A DNA stretch of 64,000 nt from Marinobacter halotolerans (lineage in GTDB: Bacteria > Pseudomonadota > Gammaproteobacteria > Pseudomonadales > Oleiphilaceae). The position numbers and the translations under genes were made by a program. The notes below the pieces were generated by a model. That model ran no database searches, was not told the DNA's origin, and saw nothing but the letters and a program-made list of their open reading frames with translations. The stretch spans positions 1,240,001 through 1,304,000 of the forward strand of contig NZ_VMHP01000001.1 of the NCBI RefSeq assembly GCF_008795985.1. Direction: 5' to 3'. Shown piece by piece: positions 45,846-53,543 of the stretch. The stretch's first letter is position 1. Each line of letters starts with the position of its first letter.

Positions 45846-47681
45846 TCAGACCTGCCGGTCCCCGTAAAGCTGGGCATAGAGTCCCTGACGCGCAATCAGC
45901 TCGTCGTGGTGTCCTTCCTCGGAGATGAACCCATCCTCGAAGACATAGACCCGGTCCGCCTGTTTTACGGCACTCAGCCGGTGGGCAATGATCAGCGTGG
46001 TGCGCTGGCGCAGGAAAGCCTCAAGGTCCTTGTGCAACTGGAATTCCGTTTCCGCATCCAGCGCTGAAGTGGCTTCATCCAGAATCACCACCGACGGATC
46101 TGACAGTACCATGCGTGCGATGGCCAAACGCTGGCGCTGACCGCCGGACAGGCGCACGCCCTGGCGACCGATCATGGTATTGAGCCCATCCGGCATATCG
46201 GCCACCGTCTGATCGAGCTGGGCAATAGCCAGGGCCTGCCAGAGGGCCTCATCGTCCTTCTGTCGGCCAAGAGTCAGATTCTGGCGCACCGTATCGTTGA
46301 AAAGCGCGGGATGCTGCAGCACCGTAGCCACGTTTTCCCGCAGACACGGCAGGCCGATTCGCTCCACCGGCACACCACCCACTAAAATCTCGCCCTGCTG
46401 AGGCGTGTAAAGGCCCAGAATGACTTGCACCAGCGTGGATTTACCGCCACCGCTGGCGCCGACCACCGCCACTTTTTCTCCGGCCTCGACCTTCAGATCA
46501 ATACCCTTCAGCACCTGCTCTTCGCCATAACTGAAATGGATATTCCTGAGCTCCAGATCTACCGTGTGACGACCCCGGAACGGATTCTCCATTGCCGGAT
46601 AGCGCGGTTCTTCCTTCAGCGCCAGCAATCGGTTAATACGGCCCAGGGCAGCGTTGGCGGCAAACCAGGCGTACTGCATGTTCAGCATTTCCTGAACCGG
46701 GGTCAGCATAAACCACAGATAGCCGAAGATGGCGAACATCATGCCGATGCTCAGATCACTGAGCAGCACCGTCACCATGGCGGCAGCCCGGAAGGTATCC
46801 ACGCCGAACTGGAACAAGGCAAAACTGGCCCGGCTGGCCGCGTCACTGCGCCATTCGAACTGGATGGCGTGATCCCGCACCACCCGCGCGCGGGAGACAA
46901 GGTGCTGGAGATAGTGACCTTCACGGTTGGCCGCGCGAAGCTGGTGAATGGCATCCAGGGTCTCCGTCAGATCACCCTGGAAATCTTCATAGGCGCTGTT
47001 TTCCTGGCGCTTGAGTTCTTTCACCCGTTTGCTGATCAGCATGGTGGCGAAAATCACCAGCGGGTTGAACAGCAGAATCAGCAGACCCAACTGCCAGTGC
47101 ACCCACACCAGCACGCAGGCGGTGCCAATCACCGTCAGGCTGGCCACGATAAACCGGCTGATGGTGGTGCCAAGGAACTGGTCGATGGTGTCCAGGTCGG
47201 TAATAAAGTGGCTGGTAATACCACCGGAACCGCGGGTTTCATATTCCGACATGGCCACCCTGCGCAGACGCCCCAACAGGCGGGAGCGCACCCGGAAAAC
47301 TACATCCTTGGAGATTTTGGAAAATTCCCGGGACTGCAGCACATTGAAACTCAGGGCCAGCAGCCGCAACAGGAAGGCGGTTACCACCATAATGCCGATG
47401 TAGACAAACGGCAGGTGCAATGACTCCGGCAGCACCGCCTGCATCACCGGCAATACCGGGCCTTTTTCGTCCAGCAGCACTTCATCGACCAGCACCGGCA
47501 AGAGCAGAGGAATAGGCACACTGACCACCGTCGCCAGAATGGCCAGCACATTAGCCCGGACCAGTCGCGGTTTGTGTTTCAGCGCAAGCGAGAGTATCCC
47601 CCGCCAGGTATAGGCATGCGCCGGGGCGTTGTCTGCGTCCGTCTCTTCATAAAAATTCCCCTGCTCTGTTGCCTGTTCCAA
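45846..47681 (-). CDS. ABC exporter, fused membrane and ATPase domains
   Basis: A 611-residue half-transporter of the type IV (MsbA/MdlB-like) class. An N-terminal six-helix region (about 50-330, with the ERTGLLHQ-like intracellular loops SRLLGRLRRVAMSEYETRGSGG) precedes an ATPase: Walker A GASGGGKSTL (394-403), LSGGQRQRLAIAR, Walker B VVILDEATSALD and the switch His in LIIAHRLS. It would act as a homodimer exporting a lipid or hydrophobic compound; substrate cannot be told. Its start overlaps in antisense the untranslated leader of the rightward zinc-finger gene. Confidence 0.9.
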   Translation of the reverse strand: MEQATEQGNFYEETDADNAPAHAYTWRGILSLALKHKPRLVRANVLAILATVVSVPIPLLLPVLVDEVLLDEKGPVLPVMQAVLPESLHLPFVYIGIMVVTAFLLRLLALSFNVLQSREFSKISKDVVFRVRSRLLGRLRRVAMSEYETRGSGGITSHFITDLDTIDQFLGTTISRFIVASLTVIGTACVLVWVHWQLGLLILLFNPLVIFATMLISKRVKELKRQENSAYEDFQGDLTETLDAIHQLRAANREGHYLQHLVSRARVVRDHAIQFEWRSDAASRASFALFQFGVDTFRAAAMVTVLLSDLSIGMMFAIFGYLWFMLTPVQEMLNMQYAWFAANAALGRINRLLALKEEPRYPAMENPFRGRHTVDLELRNIHFSYGEEQVLKGIDLKVEAGEKVAVVGASGGGKSTLVQVILGLYTPQQGEILVGGVPVERIGLPCLRENVATVLQHPALFNDTVRQNLTLGRQKDDEALWQALAIAQLDQTVADMPDGLNTMIGRQGVRLSGGQRQRLAIARMVLSDPSVVILDEATSALDAETEFQLHKDLEAFLRQRTTLIIAHRLSAVKQADRVYVFEDGFISEEGHHDELIARQGLYAQLYGDRQV

Positions 47682-47861
47682 ACAGCCTCCTGTAAATCCG
47701 ATTCAGGGATAAGCATACGATGCTCTGCCGGCTGCGGCCCAATAACCGGCCTTTTCCTTTCGCCCTACTTTGAACACTCTGGTCTGTTCACTGGTGACAA
47801 AGCCTGCCATCTGCCATCATTGCAGCCGACTGTTCCAGGAACCATTCGAGCCGGACCCATT

Positions 47862-49313
47862 GTGAAACACGACTGCGATTACCACCCGGGCGACCCCGCA
47901 AAATGGCACTGCGGTGAGTGCCAGATTCACTTTTGCTCCCGCTGCATGCCGGACGCAGACCAGCGAAAACAGCATGCCCTCTGCCCCAAATGCAACCGGG
48001 CCATGCGCTACCTGGGAGCCGCCACCGAGGTGGTGCCCTTCTGGAACAGGATCGGCGCTTTTTTCCGTTACCCCTTCCACACCGATCCGCTCTTGGTTAT
48101 CGCCATCTGCACGCTGGTGCCACTGGTGATTACCGGCAATATTGTCGGGCTGATTGTGTCACTGGTGCTGGTGTTGGCATTACTGAAGTATACTTATGCG
48201 GTGATCCGCCATACCGCCGAGGGGCACATGAAGCCGCCGCCCGTGTCCGTCGCCTTCAGCGGCAGCGGCTTTGACATTGTCATTCTGCAATTGCTGGTCT
48301 TCATCCTCATGGGGGCTCTGGTAAGCGCCGCCATGATGCTGGGCGGCCCGGTACTGATGCTGGTCGCACTGGCACTGGTGGTACTCGCACTGCCGGCCAG
48401 CGTCATGGTGCTGGCCATAGAGCATTCGGTGGCGGCGGCGGTCAACCCGATGAATCTTGCGGTTCTCATTTCCCGTATCGGCAGCCCCTACTTTCTGCTT
48501 TATGGTTACCTGATCCTGCTGTCCATCGCCTCGGGCGCGGCCCAGGAGTTCGCCTTCAACCATTTTGCACCCCAGATGGCCAATATTCTGGCCGGCTTCC
48601 TGAACAGCACCTTTACGCTGATGCTGTTTCACATGCTGGGCTATCTGTTGTTCCAGTATCAGGAGGAGCTCGGCTTCGCCAGTGACCACCAGGACGAGGA
48701 GAGCCTGGGTGAATTGCAGAACCGGGATCGCACCCATCGCTTTGATGCCGACATCGACATGAATCTGAAGGACGGCAATTACGACCGGGTGCAGTCGATG
48801 CTGAAAGACAGCCTCAAGCGGGACCCTTCCAATGCCCACCGGCTGGAACAACTGCACGCCCTGCTTACGGCCAGGGACGATCATCAGGAACTCTACCGCT
48901 ATCACCCCCGGCTGCTCACCATGCTGGCCGACAGGAACGATGGCGAGTCCCTGGCAAGCCTGCTGAACACAATCGAGAAGACTGAACCGGGCTTCCGTTT
49001 GAATGATCCCGAACTGGCGTTGCACTGCGCCAGAACCCTCTATCACCGGGGACAGTTCAAGCCGGTGCTTAAGCTGCTGCAGGATTTTCACAAACGCTTT
49101 CCCGACAGCGAATGCCTGCCCCACGCCTACCTGGTGGTGGCCCAGGCGCTGGCGAATGGGCTGGGGCAATGGGAGAAGGCCACGGCCTTCCTTACCTTCA
49201 TAAAGAAACGTTGCGTAAACCACCCGCTACAGGAACAGATTGACGTTTACTTGCAGCAGGCGCAGAACCATGAGCCCCTGAAAGGGCCCAAAGCGTCGTT
49301 CAGCGTCGAGTAG
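47862..49313 (+). CDS. Membrane protein with N-terminal zinc-finger (B-box-like) and TPR-like C-terminus
   Basis: A 483-residue protein I do not recognise by name. The GTG at 47862 begins a B-box-type zinc finger: Cys5, His8, Cys17, Cys20, Cys25, Cys28, His38 and Cys41/Cys44. Residues about 55-280 contain six or so membrane helices in DUF4013-like style, and 300-470 are soluble helical repeats like TPR (LKDSLKRDPSNAHRLEQLHALL, LYHRGQFKPVLKLLQDFHKRFPDSE). The GTG is preferred because the preceding in-frame stretch back to 47574 is non-homologous and antisense to the ABC gene, though no strong SD is seen. Role unknown. Confidence 0.75.
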   Translation: MKHDCDYHPGDPAKWHCGECQIHFCSRCMPDADQRKQHALCPKCNRAMRYLGAATEVVPFWNRIGAFFRYPFHTDPLLVIAICTLVPLVITGNIVGLIVSLVLVLALLKYTYAVIRHTAEGHMKPPPVSVAFSGSGFDIVILQLLVFILMGALVSAAMMLGGPVLMLVALALVVLALPASVMVLAIEHSVAAAVNPMNLAVLISRIGSPYFLLYGYLILLSIASGAAQEFAFNHFAPQMANILAGFLNSTFTLMLFHMLGYLLFQYQEELGFASDHQDEESLGELQNRDRTHRFDADIDMNLKDGNYDRVQSMLKDSLKRDPSNAHRLEQLHALLTARDDHQELYRYHPRLLTMLADRNDGESLASLLNTIEKTEPGFRLNDPELALHCARTLYHRGQFKPVLKLLQDFHKRFPDSECLPHAYLVVAQALANGLGQWEKATAFLTFIKKRCVNHPLQEQIDVYLQQAQNHEPLKGPKASFSVE

Positions 49314-49334
49314 CGAAAGCCCGGGGGGCTGCGT

Positions 49335-50786
49335 TCAGACGCCGTTTGCCAGTAACTGGCGGTAATGACGGGCTTTGGGAGCGACCTGGCGCTTGTCGAA
49401 TTCTTCCGCCAGCAGTCGGCAGGCCTCATCCGCCAGCGCTTTATCACCGGCGCCGCGCAGGCGCTCAAAGGCCCGCTCGGCGGATTTCAGGTCATCGTTT
49501 TTCAGGCAGGTAAACAGCACCCGATTGTGATCTTCCGGTGCCAGCGGCGCATGGCTTTCACCCTGCTTCATGTATTCAGCCCAGACTTCGATGGTGCGCT
49601 CAGGCTGGCGCCGGTTCAGGGATTCGTTCATCAGCTCGCGGGCGTACTCCCGGTAGTCAGGCAGATCGGGCCGTAGTTTGGCCAGCTGGTAGAGGTGTTC
49701 CAGCAGCACGGTACGGTCCGGATAGTGCCTCCGAAGCGCTTCGAACTGGCGCCGGGCAAGATCAAACTCCATGCGGCCCAGGCTGGCCATGGCCTGGGCG
49801 TAGCCGCTGGTAAAGCGTTCGTCCTGCTCTTCGTCCTCGGGCTCGTAGAATTCCTCTTTGACCTGAAGCCAGCTTTTGCCCAGCAGCCAGACCAGCCCTG
49901 CCCCGGCTACCAGCCCGCCGGCGTGGGCCATGTAGGCGATGCCGGTGGCCCCGGCAAACCAGTAGTCATAGATTTCCTTACCCAGCCACACCGGCAGCAT
50001 CGCCAGTGCCGGGGCGCGGAAATAGTTGAAATACACGCCCACAAAGTAGAAAAAGCGGATTTTCTGCAGTCCGTAGATGGCGACATACATCCCCATCAGG
50101 CCGGATATGGAGCCCGATGCCCCTACCAGCGGCACCGCGCTGCCAAGGGAAAAGGCTGTGAACACCAGACCCGAAATCGCACCACAGGCCAGATAGGCCA
50201 GAAGATAACGGGCGGCGCCCAGCGCCTTTTCCACGGTAAAACCAAGCAGGAACAGGAACACCAGGTTGCCGATCAGGTGGCCCCAGCCCCCGTGCAAAAA
50301 CTGGTAGGTGATCAGGGTGTACAGCGAGAATTCCGCCGGCACCAGCCCCAGCTGATTGGCGCTGAGCCGGTCTACGTACCGCTGCTGGATCTCGCTGCGC
50401 TGGGCCATCCACACCCGGCGCTGCTCCGGCGCCCAGATCACGTCCCGGTTGTTGAGCAGGTACTGATAAAACTCCGAATCGAAGAGCAGGGTAACCGCTA
50501 TCCATCCCCGTTCATCCTGCTCTTGCAGGGTATTGAAATCCTGAAGCTGGGAAACCAGGGACTGCCGGCCGTTCAGGCGAATACTGCGCTGGAGATAATC
50601 CTCATAGGCCGGGGCCTCCAGGGATTGCAGATCGGTTTCCAGGTAGGCTTCCACGGCTTCGTTAACCAGCCGGCTGTCATCCCCCTGATAGAACAGAAAC
50701 ACCAGAAGGCAGGTCATGACCAGCCCCAGGGTCATCCAGGGTGGACGCTTCCAGTTAACGGTGCTTTCAGCAGGAATAATCAGCAT
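49335..50786 (-). CDS. Rhomboid-family intramembrane serine protease with C-terminal TPR-like region
   Basis: A 483-residue membrane protease. The rhomboid core gives FLHGGWGHLIGNLVFLF (His165, His170 and Asn174), catalytic Ser224 in GASGSISGLMG and catalytic His288 in YMAHAGGLVAG, a complete dyad. A long hydrophilic insert (40-145) lies between the first helix and the rest, and the last 170 residues are helical repeat (ALRRHYPDRTVLLEHLYQLAK, FTCLKNDDLKSAERAFERL). It faces an OmpA-domain gene divergently across 205 bp and is convergent with the zinc-finger gene. Substrates are unknown. Confidence 0.9.
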   Translation of the reverse strand: MLIIPAESTVNWKRPPWMTLGLVMTCLLVFLFYQGDDSRLVNEAVEAYLETDLQSLEAPAYEDYLQRSIRLNGRQSLVSQLQDFNTLQEQDERGWIAVTLLFDSEFYQYLLNNRDVIWAPEQRRVWMAQRSEIQQRYVDRLSANQLGLVPAEFSLYTLITYQFLHGGWGHLIGNLVFLFLLGFTVEKALGAARYLLAYLACGAISGLVFTAFSLGSAVPLVGASGSISGLMGMYVAIYGLQKIRFFYFVGVYFNYFRAPALAMLPVWLGKEIYDYWFAGATGIAYMAHAGGLVAGAGLVWLLGKSWLQVKEEFYEPEDEEQDERFTSGYAQAMASLGRMEFDLARRQFEALRRHYPDRTVLLEHLYQLAKLRPDLPDYREYARELMNESLNRRQPERTIEVWAEYMKQGESHAPLAPEDHNRVLFTCLKNDDLKSAERAFERLRGAGDKALADEACRLLAEEFDKRQVAPKARHYRQLLANGV

Positions 50787-50922
50787 GGGTTGTCACAATT
50801 GGTCATAATTCGCCTCGGCAGAACTGCTTTTTACCACAGCATGGCCTGTTTTTCGCGGTGTAATAAATCTGAAGCGAAAGGCGAAGACCATTGGGAATCT
50901 TTCGACCAATCGCTTATTGCGG

Positions 50923-50956
50923 TTGTCCCGGCCACCTCTAATAGTAGCCGGGACAA
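50923..50956 (+). promoter_or_regulatory. Stem-loop in the leader of the OmpA-domain gene
   Basis: TTGTCCCGGC (50923-50932) and GCCGGGACAA (50947-50956) form a perfect 10-bp stem with a 14-nt loop ending 35 nt before the ATG. It is followed by TAAAAAG, not by T, so it is not a plus-strand terminator. It may be a regulatory leader structure or protein-binding site in the divergent promoter region 50787-50991, which shows no other motif. Confidence 0.5.
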
Positions 50957-50991
50957 TAAAAAGAACAGACTATGCACCTGAGGAACAGAGC

Positions 50992-51441
50992 ATGACGACA
51001 CTTGTACTGGATCACCCTGAGCTGCTGGCCCGAACGGCTATCGAGGCAAGCATGGCCGTAAAGGGTGAAGCATCAACGGAGACTTCCATTGGGCGCCCTC
51101 ACCGTTTGCGCTTCCACTATGGCTTCAACCAGCATCGTCTAAACGATGAGGACCAGGACCTGCTGCGCCAGCACGCACATTGGCTGAAGCACAACCCCGG
51201 CGCCTGCCTGCACATTCATGGCCACGCCGATGTCTTTGGGGTTGGCGAGTATAACGAGTTTCTTTCACGGCTGCGGGCCAGCAGTGCCGCGAAACTGATG
51301 ATCTTCGAAGGGGCCAGAGAGAACCAGATTTTGACCAGCGGCTGGGGCAGCGCGCGACCACTGGCAAGGCCTGAAGACCATGCCGCCAACCGGCGCCTGG
51401 AACTGGAATACCTGAACGTGGATATGGCGCGGGCCCTTTGA
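50992..51441 (+). CDS. Small OmpA-domain protein without a signal peptide
   Basis: A 149-residue protein, mainly an OmpA C-terminal domain: RLRFHYGFNQHRLN, then HIHGHADVFGVGEYNEFLSRLRASS and ANRRLELEYLN near the end carry the peptidoglycan-contact Asp and Arg positions. No signal peptide or lipobox precedes it: the N-terminus is MTTLVLDHPELLARTAIEASMAVKG, with an alternate start at 50917 that also gives none. The ATG at 50992 has GAGGAAC upstream. Either the export signal is unusual or the protein acts in the cytoplasm. It lies near the sortase module but is not the known large PdsO. Confidence 0.8.
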   Translation: MTTLVLDHPELLARTAIEASMAVKGEASTETSIGRPHRLRFHYGFNQHRLNDEDQDLLRQHAHWLKHNPGACLHIHGHADVFGVGEYNEFLSRLRASSAAKLMIFEGARENQILTSGWGSARPLARPEDHAANRRLELEYLNVDMARAL

Positions 51442-51451
51442 GGGGCCCGCG
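51428..51451. terminator. Hairpin between the OmpA-domain and MAPEG genes
   Basis: CGCGGGCCC (51428-51436) and GGGCCCGCG (51443-51451) form a perfect 9-bp stem with a 6-nt loop containing the TGA stop (51439-51441) of the rightward gene. It separates two convergent genes whose stops are 16 bp apart. No T-run on either strand. Confidence 0.5.
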
Positions 51452-51457
51452 TGGCAT

Positions 51458-51859
51458 TTACCCGTAAACCTGGAACACGTTCCAGAACAACAACAGTGAT
51501 AGCGCCAGAATAGCCAGCCAGGTCAGCAGAATGCCCGCCATGCGGGCCATGTGCGGGCCGCCACGACCGTTAATCATGCCGAAGGCGTGCAGCAGACGCC
51601 CGACCACAAAGCCCATACCTATCCAGTAGATCAGCGTACTCGACACCCCGTTCAATTCAGCAATGGCCAGCATGATCAGGCCAATGGGTGCGTATTCCAC
51701 CAGGTTGGCGTGGGCGCGTACCGTGGCCTGGAAGTCGATATCCTCGCTGACCCCCAACCCCTGCTTGAATTTCAGGCGGTAGCGGGAAACCAGAAAAGAA
51801 AGAAAAAGCAATAAAAGACCAAGAACAGCGGCGAAAACAGCGGAAACAGGAACGATCAT
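51458..51859 (-). CDS. MAPEG family membrane protein
   Basis: A 133-residue four-helix membrane protein of the MAPEG (eicosanoid and glutathione metabolism) family. Family blocks are FQATVRAHANLVEYAPIGLIMLAIAELNG and GRLLHAFGMINGRGGP. Bacterial members often have unknown substrates. The ATG at 51859 lies 2 nt after the GlsB gene stop, and replaces an earlier in-frame start at 52159 that reads 100 residues of wrong frame. It is the last gene of a leftward unit with glsB. Confidence 0.85.
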   Translation of the reverse strand: MIVPVSAVFAAVLGLLLLFLSFLVSRYRLKFKQGLGVSEDIDFQATVRAHANLVEYAPIGLIMLAIAELNGVSSTLIYWIGMGFVVGRLLHAFGMINGRGGPHMARMAGILLTWLAILALSLLLFWNVFQVYG

Positions 51860-51861
51860 CT

Positions 51862-52104
51862 TCAGCCCTTCTTGATGGCGCTGACAACGGCAAGCAGCAG
51901 CACCGCGCCTACCGTTGCGGTGACCAGCTCGCCGATCGCGCCCTGGGCTGCCAGCCCCAGAAGCCGGAACACAAAACCACCCAGAACAGAGCCAACAATA
52001 CCAATACCGATGTTGGCCATGACGCCAAAACCGCGGCCTTTCATGATCAACCCGGCAAGCCAGCCGGCAACACCACCAATGATCAGAAACAGAATCAGAT
52101 TCAT
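51862..52104 (-). CDS. GlsB/YeaQ/YmgE family stress-response membrane protein
   Basis: An 80-residue, very hydrophobic protein with three helices and glycine-rich motifs: IIGGVAGWLAGLIMKGRGFGVMANIGIGIVGSVLGGFVF. This is the transglycosylase-associated GlsB/YmgE pattern, linked to envelope and acid stress; its biochemical role is unknown. AGGGAGA lies before the ATG. It starts 82 bp after plsC-like gene and is 2 nt upstream of the MAPEG gene. Confidence 0.9.
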   Translation of the reverse strand: MNLILFLIIGGVAGWLAGLIMKGRGFGVMANIGIGIVGSVLGGFVFRLLGLAAQGAIGELVTATVGAVLLLAVVSAIKKG

Positions 52105-52186
52105 AATTTATCTCCCTGGGTTGTTGGGGAAGACTGCCCGTTTTACCGGGCGGCTTCAAGCAATTCCGCCGCCTCGGATCCTCTGT

Positions 52187-52897
52187 TCAGGACGGCGGCG
52201 CCAATGAGTCGATCGTGGCCGCCATAGTGGCGTGGCATTCGCTGATCAGCCGGGGGATGTCATCCGCTGTCAGCCCTGCGGTTTCCACCGGCGGCAATAC
52301 CTTGATGGCAACCGGCTCGCGGCGGCCTGACCAGCCAATGGTGCGGTCATAATACTGGCTGACGCACACCATGGTGATCGGTGCACCGGCGGCCACAGCG
52401 GCGTGAAAAGCGCCTTTCTTGAAGCTCTGCAGTCCCCGACCCCGGCTTCGGGTCCCCTCGGGAAAGACCCACAGGCTTTTGCGCTCCTTACTGATGGCAT
52501 CGGCGGTGGCGCGCATTACGGCAACCGCCTTGTTGGAGCGACTGCGGTCAATAATCACGTTACCGCCCAGCCAGAACACCTGGCCAAAGAAAGGCACCCA
52601 GATCAGTGCTTTTTTGCCGACGGTCACCGTGCGCGGGGGCAACAGCCCGCCCAGCATGAACAGGTCATCATTGTGCTGGTGGTTAGCGATAACCACCGTG
52701 GGCCGATCCACCGGAATATTTTCTCTGCCGGTGATGGTGCATTTCATTCCCAACAGCGCCCGCCCTACCCGGGCAATAACCCAGGCCAGATAACGATTGT
52801 TGTCGGGGTTAAAGGGCCGGGCCAGGTAGAAGAACAGAGCGAACAGGCAGATCACCAGCATGCTCAACCAGGCCAGAAACTTTCTCAGCAATCCCAT
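52187..52897 (-). CDS. 1-acyl-sn-glycerol-3-phosphate acyltransferase (PlsC family)
   Basis: A 236-residue membrane acyltransferase. Motif I IANHQHNDDLFM is an H-x4-D with His catalysing acyl transfer, and VFPEGTRSRGRGLQSFKKGAF is motif III. An N-terminal membrane helix (LAWLSMLVICLFALFFYL) anchors it. It makes phosphatidic acid from lysophosphatidic acid, or acylates a related lysolipid. The ATG at 52897 was chosen over a TTG one codon upstream. It stands between glsB and the sortase gene, 49 bp from the latter, on the same strand. Confidence 0.9.
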   Translation of the reverse strand: MGLLRKFLAWLSMLVICLFALFFYLARPFNPDNNRYLAWVIARVGRALLGMKCTITGRENIPVDRPTVVIANHQHNDDLFMLGGLLPPRTVTVGKKALIWVPFFGQVFWLGGNVIIDRSRSNKAVAVMRATADAISKERKSLWVFPEGTRSRGRGLQSFKKGAFHAAVAAGAPITMVCVSQYYDRTIGWSGRREPVAIKVLPPVETAGLTADDIPRLISECHATMAATIDSLAPPS

Positions 52898-52946
52898 CAA
52901 ATACTACCCTGATGCAGTTTTTCAGGCGCACAAGTGTACGCCATTT

Positions 52947-53543
52947 TCAACGTTCGACAACCGCGGCAACCAGCTCGCTCGGGGTTGCCTTTGCCTCTAC
53001 CACATAGCGTAGCGGCCCATTGGCCTGTAGGCCATCAAACGGGTAGCAGGTGACCAGTAACAGGGTGTCCGGGGGCAGCAGTGCGGTGTTGATCTGCTGG
53101 TGGCGACTGTCCACCACGCGTGTATCGATAACGCGATAGGATTGCCATTGACCATCGCGACCCTGAAGCCGGAGATCGTGGCCGGCCTCCAGCGTCTGCA
53201 GGCTTTTGAAGTGGGTATCCCGATGACCGGCGATGATCACCGGCCCCCGACTGTCGCCGCTGCCAAAAACCTGCCCGGGCCCAAAAGCCAGGCTTTCACC
53301 ATGGGCACCGTCCAGAACAATCAGGGACCTTCCGCTATCATCCGCCCCTTGCTGTAGCGTCAGGCGGGCGACCGGCCAGGTGTCGGCCCAGGGCCAGGGG
53401 CGAACCTGCTGCTGACGGGCCTGGCTTTCGGCCCAGGCAAGCTCCAGTAACTGCTGGGCGACCACCGCCTTGAACGGTATCCACAGACCGAACGCCAGGA
53501 CGGTAAAAGAGCAAACGGTTACCAGGGTACAAAAGTGCTTCAT
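52947..53543 (-). CDS. Class GN sortase (proteobacterial dedicated sortase)
   Basis: A 198-residue membrane-anchored transpeptidase. After a signal anchor (LVTVCSFTVLAFGLWIPF) the sortase barrel has catalytic His107 in AGHRDTHF, Cys166 in LLVTCYPFD and Arg179 in NGPLRYV. This compact form with VTCYPFD matches the class GN type of marine proteobacteria, which acts on a single target encoded beside it. Its start overlaps the stop of that target gene by ATGA. The anchoring acceptor in a Gram-negative wall or membrane is not settled. Confidence 0.93.
   Translation of the reverse strand: MKHFCTLVTVCSFTVLAFGLWIPFKAVVAQQLLELAWAESQARQQQVRPWPWADTWPVARLTLQQGADDSGRSLIVLDGAHGESLAFGPGQVFGSGDSRGPVIIAGHRDTHFKSLQTLEAGHDLRLQGRDGQWQSYRVIDTRVVDSRHQQINTALLPPDTLLLVTCYPFDGLQANGPLRYVVEAKATPSELVAAVVER

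Noticed and set aside
49335..50786. Rhomboid protease as a rhombosortase
   Set aside because: The chain is twice the length of a rhombosortase and carries TPR-like repeats; no GlyGly-CTERM protein is evident nearby.
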